Positions 35,339-48,300 of a DNA stretch of 60,000 nucleotides are shown here, piece after piece. A program made the translations under genes and the position numbers. Positions within the stretch are counted from its first letter, which is position 1. The number at the start of each line of letters is the position of its first letter. The DNA lies in contig CM055109.1 of assembly GCA_029204225.1 (NCBI GenBank), forward strand, positions 44,767,054 to 44,827,053, written 5' to 3'. This stretch comes from Diphasiastrum complanatum (lineage: Eukaryota; Streptophyta; Lycopodiopsida; Lycopodiales; Lycopodiaceae). The notes under the pieces are model-generated. The model saw only the letters and a program-made list of their open reading frames with translations. It ran no database searches and was not told where the DNA came from.

Positions 35339-35932
35339 GACGGGGAAGGCCCAGGCCGGGGACCTCCCACGTTTGGAACGTGGAAGGCCCCCGCCGTGGG
35401 GGCGTGAACCGTGAGTGGGAGTTAGGCATACCATGAAGTTAGGTATCACATGGAAGCTAGAAAGTACTTCTCACACTGAAAGGAGCTTTTAACTAGACAG
35501 GTGCAGTACATTACATCTACCACCAAATTTTCATGTGAAAAGCATCCTTACTCACCTCTGATTTGAACAGATTTGGGTTGGGTGCATTGTGATTTTATTT
35601 GTAGTGGGTCTTCTTTCCTTTGCTGTGTTTTGCTCTCACGATTCAATCGATAGATGAAGCGATACAACAGTCTTAAAGATTTGGACCAACATATTTGAAA
35701 GCTTTAGCTATGAGGGAATATGTCTTTATAGAGAAAAAGGGAGCAAATCCCAACACATATGTTTAGTTTCAATTAAGCTGCAGCGGATACAGATCCCATG
35801 TGCTTCGGTTGCAACTAGATTACAGAAGCAAAATAAAAGCTATGGCTCTTTTTTGCTCATTAAAAAGGTGAATGAATGATCTTCCGAGTTCCCAGATAAA
35901 TGAAAGATCATGCAATCAGTTCTCAGATGTAT

Positions 35933-36385
35933 TTACTGCACGCAAAAGGCATAGAAACGGCGGCCTCCTGTAGCGTAATTTGGTGTGTAGTATCCATTTC
36001 CAATGAAAGCGCAGCCATTGGAAACTGAAAATCCTCCAAGCACAGGGGCTTCTGTGGTGGCATTCCACATAATTTGGCCAGTCCGTGAATCCAAGGCATA
36101 CAGTTTGCCCGCAAATTTCTGGTCGAAGGAGCCCACCAGCAACACTCCATTTGCAATTGTGACTGGGCCATCAACCGGGATCACATTATCTGGACCCGCA
36201 GTAGACCATAAGATTCTGCCTGTACTAGCCTCCATGGCAACCCAAGCACTTGTGTTGATGATATTTGTCGAAGGAAGCAGTGTGAAGTTCATCTGGAGAC
36301 TGTTGGCTTCGTTTGTATAAACGATTTTACCATCTGTAGCTGCTCCCCACATAGCTCCTCCTCCAACACCACCAGGTCCTGCAAC
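35933..36385 (-). CDS. PQQ-propeller gene, exon 4
   Basis: 453 nt including the TAA stop. It begins VAGPGG after the acceptor gattgtag and contains the last blades, ending RRFYAFCVQ. Confidence 0.93.
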   Translation of the reverse strand, partial: VAGPGGVGGGAMWGAATDGKIVYTNEANSLQMNFTLLPSTNIINTSAWVAMEASTGRILWSTAGPDNVIPVDGPVTIANGVLLVGSFDQKFAGKLYALDSRTGQIMWNATTEAPVLGGFSVSNGCAFIGNGYYTPNYATGGRRFYAFCVQ

Positions 36386-39300
36386 CTACAATCTCACAAT
36401 TATTTGTAGTTCAAATTACAAAATAAGAATTGCAGGACAGTCGTGCCACTAATTGCACATGTTAAGAAAACATTTTCAAGTTGCACTAATTGCACATGTT
36501 AGTACCCTGATAAACTGATGAAAAATTCTTCGTGTCAAGTAAGAATCAGTTTATGTAGAGTTTGCTTTCTATGTGAATGTCTAGAGTCTTCATGGATATG
36601 TACAAGCAAGACGCCTGCAGCGTGAGCAGTAAGTAAGTATGTGGAAGAATGAGCAAGAAGTGTACCGTAGACCACACGATGCTTCCAGTATCCCGATCCA
36701 GAGCCCAGACAACCCCGCTTTTTTGCGCTGCTACTGCAATATCACGGCTTCCGCTAGTAGATGCAACAGTAATGAGCATAGGGCACTCAGCAAAGTCATA
36801 GTCAGGCCCCAGTTTCGTAGGACAATTGGGATTTGCTGGTTGTTGAAGGCACGTGGCTGTAAAGGCATCATATCCACCCAGATGGGTGCTCCATTTCACT
36901 ATTCCACTGTCCAAGTCTAGAGCCACTACAGATTCCGAGTGGTCATCTGGAGCTAGGCATGGGTCAGGCACTACCGGCATGGTAAGGTTGCCCTGGTTAT
37001 TTTCGCATTGCTCAACATCCGGAGGAACTTGGTAATTGTTCCCAGTTGCAATGTATACTAGGTTCCTTCCAACATCGATCGCCGGGCTGCTTCCCCAGAC
37101 CGCCGCACCTGCATAACGTCCTCGTATACCAAAATTATCTGGTAGCATAATAGTTCTCCATAGAATCTTCCCAGTCGCTGTATCCAATTTCTGAAAGCTT
37201 CCTTGGAATGTGCAGCAGATCGAAGGGTTTGCAAACTCCTCATCTGATGAGACGCCAACATAGAAGGACCTACAAATGTCGAGTAGTTAATTCTCTAGAA
37301 CGATGTGTTCAGACCTTTATTGACATGGCATGCCCAAGTAATATCTGGTCTGAAAGGCGATCCTTGATTAAGGTACCAAGCCAATAAGCAAACTAGTAAC
37401 AGTTGAAAATGAATATCGGTACTCCCAGGACATCAATTCGCACTTACAATAACTAGGCAAATTTAGATTTTGAGCAATTTAAATATATAGCTTTGAGCAT
37501 CTTATACATTGATCAGCAGCCTCATTTGGTAATACGGAAGCAAGTTGTCCATCAATCAAATACTAATCAGATATGTCAATACCAGGGCAACAAAGCCTAT
37601 ATCCCATTAAAGATGATGCTTCTCGGTGTTGACCAACAACCAACCTGAAGACATAAATGGCGATCATATTTTGTGCAGAACAAACCAAAGTTTTATCAAA
37701 GTAATGTTGAATTTAATAAGATCTGTGAAAGATCATGTTAGATACTATTACTGTGATAACTAATGGTGTGAATAATCCATGAATCGAGTGTTGAAATAAC
37801 TAATGTTAACAATGGGCTATGCTAGGCTCATTACATTGCATAATGGAGTCTTTGACTTTTCCACATGCCATTTACAAAGAATAATCAACAGTTTGATTTT
37901 TTTGAGCCAATGAAAAATTGCCACGTGGCAGTCTGTGCGCAGTCCGACACGGACTGACGCACAGTCTAGAATGGGCTTTAGAATTTTGAAATTTTTTATA
38001 AAAAATTTAGTGACATTTTATGCTTTTTAAAAAGCCCAAAAATTGGGCGTAATCAGCACATTACGCTATAGGATATCAGCGCTAATTAATTACATGATTA
38101 GTTAAAACCACAACAACAAAAAGTCCTTTTATAATTTGAAAATGTCATTAGAAGAAGATTAGTAACTAGTATATGTACTCAATGGATGATAGCCTAGAGA
38201 CAGAAAATGAAATGCAAAAAGAGATATATGTTTTCAGTAGTCTCAATTCTGGCTTCTTCTCTTGCGTGAATGCTTTGTGTAGATGAACATGTGTCAGAGT
38301 GACATGAATGTGATAAATAGCTTGATGTAAGATTGTGTAGAGTCATTGGTTTTAGTATTCTTAGTCTCTTTGCATGCGCCTTCACTAATAATGCTCAGTT
38401 CAAGCTTGTTGAACTGCTGTTTGAGACATTGTTGTAAACGTTTCCTGCTTTATTGCTAGTAAGTGTAAAACAGGTAAGTAAATCAGACATTAGAGGAATT
38501 CTGAATTCAAAAAAGACCCTTTAAGGAATGCCACGTAAATTGACAAAGTTTATTAATGTAAGTTACCAAAATAAATTCATTTTCTGCCCAGATTCTTTTT
38601 CATTTCTACCCGCACTAGTTTCGATGTTTAACCATTCTATGTACATTATCATTTGTAGTTCATTTAAAATAGCATAACTTTCTAATCGTAGCTCCGATTG
38701 AGACGAAAATTATACCGTTGGAAAGCGCTTAACGAGAGCTTTCAAACGGTACCCTACATGACCTACTTCTGAGCTATCGTGTACCCTATTTGCGCACAAG
38801 AGAGATTGTGGACTTTTTCTTTTGGTTTGAAACTTTGACCGGCCATAACTTTTGAACAATAGCTCGGAAGTAGGTCATGTAGCATACCGTTGGAAAGCTC
38901 TTGTCGAGCACTTTCCAACGATATAATTTTCGTCTCAATCAAATCTACGGTTAAAAAGTTATGCTATTTTAAATGATAATTGCATATTATACTATGAATA
39001 ACATGTCATGCTTGCGGGCTGCCCCTGGCGCCGAATTATAGCATTATTAAAAAAAACCTTTTTTTCAATTCTAATGAGCTACGTTACGTAGATTTCAAAT
39101 TTGATTGTTTCGATTGGTCCATGTGTAAGCAAAATTTGAGAAAAAAATATAAAAAATATCTTTACAAAGGGTCTTTTTTGGATTTAGAACTCCTCTAATG
39201 TAGTGACAGAGCTGAAACAATCAGCCAAATCATACCTAAACGCTTCCACACTTGTCTCAAAAACCAGGAACGTTCAATCTCTTGTGGATATAATGATCTG

Positions 39301-42300
39301 TTGGTGTAACCAGTTTTCTTGTGTTTGCTTTTGTAGTATCAGAGCAGAGTGAACTCAAGGATTCCTAAACAACTGACAATGGCAACGAACTTGCAGTAGA
39401 AACTAACGATCCTATTTAATGGAACAAAATATCAAATATGGAAACACAAAATGAAAATGCTTCTCAAAGGAGGTCAATGGAACATGGAGATGAACATAGG
39501 CCTAAAGCAGAAGCCATTGGATGGGATAAGAAGAATGATCGTCCAATGGAACTGATCACATTGTCTCTTACAGAGGATGTCATGACGACTACAGAAGATT
39601 GCCAAACTAGCCAAGAAATTTGGCAACGATAACAGAACATGTATAATCAGAAAATTGGTCCAAAGATTTTACGACAACCAACTTCTAAGTATGCAATGGA
39701 ATGGTTTTGATCTTGAGTAGCATGTTGGCAAGCTAAAAAAATATATTTGCTCAGCTAGTAACAGCAAATCAAGAGCATGTCATATCTCCACTTATAAGAG
39801 AAGCTCCTTAGATCCTACTTACAAATCCTAAACACAAAAGGATAACACACTGTGGAGAAACCATCCAACCAAGTAAAAGCATCCAATCAATCTCTAGAAG
39901 CCTCACCCCCAAGCCAAGGAACAAGAAGCATGAATGTAGAGTGAGAGCCTGACAATGAATCAAGAACCATGATGAGGAGTAGGGCGAGTTTGGTTCTCTT
40001 ATATAGAGCCTAATGCATCTTGGGCACATAGCCATGCATAGCCCTATGTTCCCTATACATAGATTCACCTAGAATAGAGTCCTATGCATGGACCAACTAT
40101 TCATAGAATTGCTATTGATAACTCTACACATGCATACACTGTCTCATTACCTTGTCTAAACTCCACTTAGTGTGTTCTAGGCCTCACAAGGATACTAGTT
40201 ACTTTCGGGTCACGTCCAGTATGATGTGGCATAACTAACAGCTTGTTTCACTGGAGTACCGTGTATCCAAGACTAGGAGTATACTATATCCTATGTACTG
40301 GTCATGGACATAACATTCTTCCCTCTTTAAACTGTTTCTATCCTTAGAAACTAAAATTCGAGAAATTCTTCTTTATGCTATCAACTCTCTCCCACGAATC
40401 ATCATCCTCAGTATGATCCTTCCACCGAATTAAGCACTCAGAGATAGAACGATTTCTCAATTGTTTATCTCTGGTTCTGAGAAGTTTCTCAGGTTCCAAA
40501 GGTACACTAAGCGACAAATCTTTCAAATGGGATAAATCCTCATCCGATCCAACTGTATCACCATCATGTAAACTTAGTTTCAAACGACTTACATGAAACA
40601 CTAGGTGCGCAGTCGATTTTCCTTGAAGATCGAGCTCATACGCCAAAGAACCAATTCTACATACAATTCTGAAAGGTCCACAATAACGGAAGACAGCTTA
40701 TAATGCTTCCCTGTACGTAATGTCTTAGAATTTTTTGAAATCCTACGATATACCCAAACATCAACTTTAAAATCTCTTGGAGATCTCTTAAGATCGGTAT
40801 AGTGTTTAGCTCTATCCTGAGCACTCCGGATACTATCCTTAGCCACTTGCAACATTTCTTGCATATCATGCAAAAAATTAGCAACCTTCTGGATCTTAAC
40901 ACACTTCGTCTCAACATTTATTGGAGATCTAGGTTGAAAACCGTACATAAGCATAAAAGGATTGTGACCTGTAGCAAAATGTTTTCTACTATGATATGCA
41001 AACTCAACCAATGGGAGATAATCTTCCCAATGAGATTGCCTGTGAGAAACATACGTCCTCAAAATATCTTCCATAGTTTGATTAGTCCTTTTTGTCTGGC
41101 CATCTAATTCAGGATGATCAGAAGAACTCAAACTCAAAGAAGTTTTCAGTTTATGGAATACTGCTGACCAAAAGTGACCTGTGAACTTAGGATCTCTATC
41201 ACTAACAATGTCACTTGGCAGACCATACAACCGAAATAATCTTTCAACAAAGATCTGGGCTAAATCAGAAGCCTTTATAATTGACTTGACTGGTACGAAT
41301 GCAGCTAACTTAGTTAACCGATCCACAACAACCCAAATAGAATCATTTTGTCATTGGGTCTTTGGAAGTCCAACTACAAAATCCATAGATATGCTTTCCC
41401 ATTTCTTATCTGGGATATCTAACGGATGCAACAAGCCACCAGCCTTATGGCGTTCAGTCTTTGCTAGTTGACAGGGCTTGCATTTAACAACATATGACTC
41501 GACATATGGCTTGAGCTTTGGCCAATAAAATTTCCTCTTAACCAAGTCTAGAGTCTTGTCTATACCGGGATGTCCTGCACAAGGTATGTCATGACATTCA
41601 AACAAAATCTTCCGTTTGAGCTCATCATCACCAGGTACACAAACTTTCCCATTCCAAAATAGTAATCCATCTCGAATGGTGAACTGTTCCACAATCTTCT
41701 TATCTTTCTTAGTTAGTTGAGTCCCCTGTGTTTCTGACTCAACTTCTGTCCACATTTCTTCCGGTCTGAACAATGTTCCAAATGTGACCAAAATGGGAAT
41801 TTGATTCATATTTTCCTCTCAGCGAAAGATATAGATCCGTAGAAATCTGGGTGAATGACAACTCGTTCAGTTCAACGATCCGACTAAGAGCATCTGCATC
41901 TTGATTAGAGCTGTCTCTTATGTAACGGATTTCATGATCGAATTCTTGCATCAATTCAGCCCATCGAGCTTTTCTCCCCCGAAGATCATGTTGATTACAA
42001 AAATACTTAAGAGGCTGGTGATCCGTATACACTACAAACTTACTACCATACAAGTAGTGTCTCCAGGTTTTAAGTGCATGGATTACAACAAACAATTCCT
42101 TTTCCTGCGTAGTATAACGCAACTAAGGACCAGTGAATTTTTTGCTTTCAAACGCGAGTGGCCCATCCATTTGTAATAGAACTGCTCCAACTGCAACATC
42201 ACTTGCGTCTCTTCTCACGACGTAAGGTAAATCTGGATTTGCAATTTGTAACACGGGAGCAGAAACAATCATTGTTTTAAGTTTCTCAAAACACTGATTC

Positions 42301-45300
42301 AATTCCTCGTTCCAAACAACAGGCAGACTAGGTTGATTCCTCTTTTTCTTTTTATTAACAATCCCTTTTGTCAGATTATTAAGCGGTGCTGCTAATTAGC
42401 ATAATCCTCAATAAATCTCTTGAAGAAAAGTGTAAATCCTAAAAAGACTTACCTGCCTCACAGTTTCCGGAATTAGCTACTCAATCACAATCTTAATTTT
42501 ATCCTCGTCAATCTTGATCCCATTTACTGTGATCTTATGACCGAGATAAAGCAACTCTTGCTTAAAGAATTCACACTTGGACTCTTTTTTAGTGTACTAC
42601 GTGTTTCATCAAGGATTTACTGTAAACAAGTATGTCGTCTAAGAATACTACCACAAACTTTCCCAAATATGGACAAAATAAATCGTTCATCATTTGCTGG
42701 AACGTTGCTGGAGCATTCGTTAATCCAAATGGCAACACTAGAAATTCATAATGACCAAATCTAGAACAAAATCCTATCTTTTGGACATCTTCTGACTTAA
42801 TTTTTATTTGATGGTATCATGTCCTGAGATCTATCTTGGTGAAATATCGTGCTCCACCCAAGCGATCTACAAGGTCATCCATCCTGGGTAATGGATATTT
42901 ATTCTTTATAGTCACTTTATTAAGGCCCTTGTAATTCACACATCCGGAAACCTCCATCTTTCTTCGCTTTAAGAAGAACAGGAGCGCCCCAGGGTGATTT
43001 ACTAGGTTGTATATGTCCCATCCTCAGATAGTTTTCTATTTGATTTGAAATCTCTGTCTCCTCATTCTGAGAGAACCTATAAGGTTGTCTAGAGACAGGT
43101 TGACTTCCTGGAATTAACTCAATCCTGTGGTAATTCAGATGGAAAAACATCCCTAAATTCATTTATGATCTGTTCTTTCACTGCTTGCTCATTATCTAAA
43201 TTTACTGAGTAAAAATTGTTGAGAATTCACAACCATTTAGATTCATTTCAGGAACATCCACAACTGGAATAGCATAAATTGAAAAAACTTTATACTCAGA
43301 ATAATCCAATGCATCGATTTTATAAACTGTAGAAATTTGATCCAACAGACGCACAAAATTACTGTCAAATAATGTAACTATCTTATCACCCTCCTTGAAA
43401 GTGAGAACATGCTTCTCAAAGTCAATTAACAGAGAAGGCGATTTACTGAATAACCATTCGTAACCTAAAATTAAATCAGTACGAGCTAAGTCTAAAACAT
43501 GAAAATTAACTAATTATGTGTGTCCTTGCACCAAAACTGGGAGCTTCGGGACTTTTACGTTTCAAGTCTCCAACTCTGCTCCTAAAGCTAGATAAACTTT
43601 ATATCTATGATTGATGGCTTCAGTTTCCAAGCTGATTTTCTGCACGAGACAAAAATTAATAAAATTATGAGTTGAACCACTGCCTAATCATAATACTCAC
43701 TTCTTGATCTTTAATTGTGCCAATTAAACGGAAAAGTTCATTAGGCAAGAAAGAAGTAGTACTAAAAGAACATTCACACTCACAATCCTTCCGGTTAATT
43801 TCCAAAGTCTTACCATTGTCTCCTGGGATTTCTATCATGTGAGCAGACCCTTTCTTCCTTTCTGGACAAAATTTCATCATATGTCCAAGCTTCTTACAGA
43901 CAAAACATAAGTTCTCTCTTTTAGCCTTTTCCCTGGACATAGATTTTTTGAATCTCTTTCTCTTCGGCTTCCTGGATTCCGATGCTGCTTGATCTAATTC
44001 GTCAAAATATTTTGCTTGGTTTGGACCGCGCTTCTTACCCTTCTTGGTTTCCAAAGTAGTTGAAATTTGCGCTAATTGCTTCCTGGATGCCACCACTGTG
44101 GAATCATATGCTTTCGCAATCCAAAACGCATCCTCGAGGCTTTGAAGCACATTTCACCTGCATTTGTTCTGATAGTCGGCTGGCAAACCTAGGGCAAACC
44201 ATTTGTTCTGATAGTCAACTGGCAAACCTAGGACAAACTGCCATAATGCCAACTTCGCATCGAATGATGGAACCCTATTTTATAGGTCCATGAATTCCTG
44301 GATATACGAGTCTAAACTCTTTGTACTCATCTTGCAGTTCACGAACTTTAGGTAGTAGTCCACGTCATTAGCAACTACGAAAGCTTTCTTGAAAACTTCC
44401 ACAAATGCATCCCAAGTAGTTGGCTTCACCAGTAAATCTCGCCACCACGATGACGCTTTGTCGCGTAAGAACAGCACGACACTTTCAATTTTCTTCTCAT
44501 CAGAAACACCGTGCAGATTGAAGTAACTACTCCACTTGACCAGCCAGTCCTCGACGGCCTCATGTTTCTTCTCCTTCTTCTCGCCCGAATAAACCTCCAG
44601 TTGAAAACCGAGATTGGGTGAAGACATCAATTTGACTTGATTCAAAAGAACCTCCATTTGCTGATCTCTCACCTGATTACGATTATTCATGTCATTTAGT
44701 GTCGTACTCAATTGCTGACAAATCACCATATAAGATGGTGCACCTGGATTTGCAGCCTGATTTGAAGTTTCTTCGGCCATCTCGATATATCTATCCTGAA
44801 AATTACTAAATTTAGTTAATATCATATTAACTCAAAGTGAAGTATTGTTGACCAAAAACTAATTGAAATTGACTCCAGTATGGTCAAATCACTATTTTTA
44901 GTCAATTTCATAGATATTACAAGAAACTGGAAAAAACTAAAAAAAAATTTAAATTTTCGCACTTCTAATTTTTTTTTAAATTTTACGTTTTCTAAAAAAT
45001 CATAGTCAGTTATTAAGCAATCGAAATCGAAAATTCGATTCACTGTTCGATTCTTAATTTTACTTCATTAATATCCATCAGGCATGCAAGACATGCGACA
45101 TTAAACTGATTTTTTACTTTACGAAATTTTACGTAAAAATTCAGTGTTATGGAAATTGCCAGCTATAATATCCAGTTTTGTATCTACCTGTCAGAGTACA
45201 TGCCTATGACTACTCAAAACAGATCTAACCAACTCATGCATGTCAGAATCACTTAGAGAAACCACATGCAGACATTCCATGAAAGCACAGTACCTCAAAA

Positions 45301-48300
45301 TAGGAAATTATCATGCATGCAATCGTAACAATTGGAAATTTTGCCAATTTTGCTCACAAAATTGCAAAACTTCAGATGCTCATATCTTTGGCTACAGGAC
45401 ACCAAATTGGGTGCTGTAAAGCTCAGTACGGAGGGAGACCTAGTGAACAAGACACTTGCCACGTCAGCCTGCCACCTAGGACTCACACGTGCGAGTTCAG
45501 AACAGCCAATTAAGCTGTAAGAGGCCGCACTTTTTCTAGACCAATCTGTCCAAAAACATGCAAACACTCAACCAAGCCATTGATGATCCAAACAGTCTTA
45601 AATGGTCAAAAAGAGTTCCATGAGGCCTTCATACAAATCCTATGAAGCAGTATGGGCTGAGAACCATGATTTCTTGGTTTCTAGAAGTCGAAATTGCTAC
45701 AAACTTGATGGAATTGAAACATAAGCCTCAACCCATCAATTTATAGGTATGATAGCTTGCTGGGAAGGTAAAAAAGAATACAAATCATGCTGGAAAAAAT
45801 CCAAAATGATCCTCTTATGGATTTAGATAAATCCATCTCCCAAAATTGGTCAATTTTTGACACCTTTTGACTTCTTACAAACCCAATTGCTGGAATTTAT
45901 TGGCTCTAACTTCTAGGACAGCTTCAAAAGACTATGATTCATCTTTTCCCAGCTTCAGTTATCAATAAGGAATTGCTATTGATAACTCTACACATGCATA
46001 CACTGTCTCATTACCTTGTCTAAACTCCACTTAGTGTGTTTTGGGCCTCACAAGGATATTAGTTACTTTCGGGTCACGTCCAGTAAGACGTGGCATAACT
46101 AACAGCTTGTTTCATTGGAGTACCGTGTATCCAAGGCTAAGATTATACTGTATCCTATGTACTGGTCATGGACATATCACCACTACAACAGTTCTTGCAC
46201 TTCATCAGAACACTTCCTGCAGCTTCCTATAATTCATTGCGAACCATAATTATGCGGGCACCAAATATGGCATTAGAGGATGTTGTGAAGGCTGTTGCAG
46301 ATGAAGTGGTCATGAGGGAGCAGACAGACTCACCAAATGAACATGGCAGAGCACAGTATGTCAAGGAAAGGAGCAAAAGAAAGGGAAAGTCCAAGAGTTC
46401 TGCATCAGCTTCCGTGGACACCAACAAAAGAAAAGGAAACAAGGAGAAAACATCCATTGAATGTGCACACTGCCACAAGAAAGGCTATTCAGAAAAGGAA
46501 TGTTGGTATAGTCCAGATATTCCATGCATGCATTGCAAAAAGAAAGGCCACTCAGCCTATGAGTGCTGGCACAATCCCAAGGGCAAGAAAAGGAATGACA
46601 AGGCCAATGTAACGGAAATTTTTGGCCATGAAGAAAATGTAGAAAGAACCTTTGCAGCAGTAGAATCAACAGACGATGGTTCAAATCTCAAGATTGTGTT
46701 AGACTCTCGAGCTGCAGCTCATATTACATGCAGGAAGAAAACCTTGAGTGATTACAAAGCCACAAATGGAGCTAGAACAGTAGTTCTGGGTGATGAGAGC
46801 ATACACAAAGTGGAAGGAACAGGGTCAATTCTCTTAAACACATCCAATGGTCACAAGAATTTGGAGGGAGTGTTGTATGTTCCAACCATAAAGAAGGATT
46901 TGCTTTCAGTTGCAAAGATCACAGACCTTGGAATGTCTATAACTTTCAGTGGTGAAGACTACAAGACAGGATTACCAATGAGGTTGTGGCTACAACAACA
47001 AGGAATCGCAACCTCCGATCACACACCTATTTTAAGCAGAATAAAACAAAATGATCTAAATATTTTGTCACTTTTATTGATGATCTGAGCCATATGACCT
47101 TTGTGTATTTTCTGAAACAAAAGTCAAGGACTTCAAATCATATGCATAGAAGCAAACTGGAAAGCAGCTAAAAATTCTCGGATCTGACAATGGTGGAGAA
47201 TACGCAAGTACAGAATATAAGGATTTCTGTCAGGACACAGGGGATAGAGTGACAGTACACAATTCCATGTATGCCCCAACATAGCGGAGTTGCTGAGAGA
47301 AGGAATCGCACGTTGATGGATGCAGCACACTGTATGATGGCACATGCAGAGCTTGCGAAGGAGTTTTGGGCTAAGGCTATAGCAACTTCAGTTTACCTAC
47401 AGAACAGAAGTCTGACTACTGTTGTCACTAGCGAACACTAATTGAGGTCTGGACACCGAACCTCTCACATGTTAGAATCTTCGGATCTGCGGCATACATG
47501 CATATACCAGAAAAGAAAAGGACGAAATTGGATGACCGGTCGCGTTTGATAATTTTTGTTGGATATGCAACAAACTCCCATGGCTACAAACTCTATGATC
47601 CAAATAGCAAAAAAATTCTTGCAAGTTCGGATGTAAAATTCGATGAATATACATTCCCTGGAAGTGATCCTACTAGCTATCAGGCCCTTGGCCTCTCACC
47701 TTACATGTTTGATTGGGCTAAAGAGGGAGAACAAATGAGAGACATGGCTGATAATCAATACCCAGTGCCTGATGAGCAGAACCAGGAGTCAAGACAATCA
47801 AGATGAACTTGATCAACCAGTTCAACATGATCAATTGAGACGATCTGTAAGAATTCGACGTCCAACACAAAAGGTGAGTGAGAATGCAGAGTGCAGCATT
47901 TCTAATGATGAATTCTGTGGGATTATTGAAGACCCTACAACTTATGAAGAGGCCATCGCAAGTCTGAATCCCAGCAGTGGCAGCTTGCCATGGAAGATGA
48001 AATTGAATCCATGTATAAGAAATCTACATGAAACAGCAGCTGAATCATGTATGCAAGCTTGATAAATGTATCTATGGTCTGAAACAAGCATCAATGGCTT
48101 GGCATCAGGAGATAGACACCTTTCTCAGATCCATTGGAATGGAACCTATTAAGGCAGACCGTAATGTCTATGTCAAGTATGAAAATCAAAACTTCCTAAT
48201 CATGAAAATGTTTGTAGATGACTCATTGATTGTTGCGACTTGTCTGAAATTAACACGAGACACCAAGGATTAGATAATTCAAAGGTTTGAAATCACTGAC

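Larger units (their letters stand above)
39793..46179 (-). mobile_element. Ty3/gypsy chromovirus, decayed, nested in copia-3
   Basis: 6387 bp on the minus strand, flanked by CCACT (39,788-39,792 and 46,180-46,184). Gag, zinc knuckle, protease, RT, RNase H, integrase and a C-terminal chromodomain occur in order. Terminal direct repeats are clear for only about 206 bp (40,110-40,315 and 45,974-46,179). The left end continues 317 bp further and the right end does not. Multiple stops make it non-autonomous. Confidence 0.88.

Noticed and set aside
36003-36320. 105-codon plus-strand frame
   Set aside because: It is the antisense shadow of exon 4 of the PQQ-propeller gene; similar shadows at 36,639-37,035 and 49,631-49,999 were dropped.
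46181-46190. CACTACAACA as a CACTA transposon end
   Set aside because: It is the CCACT target duplication plus copia gag sequence, explained by the gypsy insertion.
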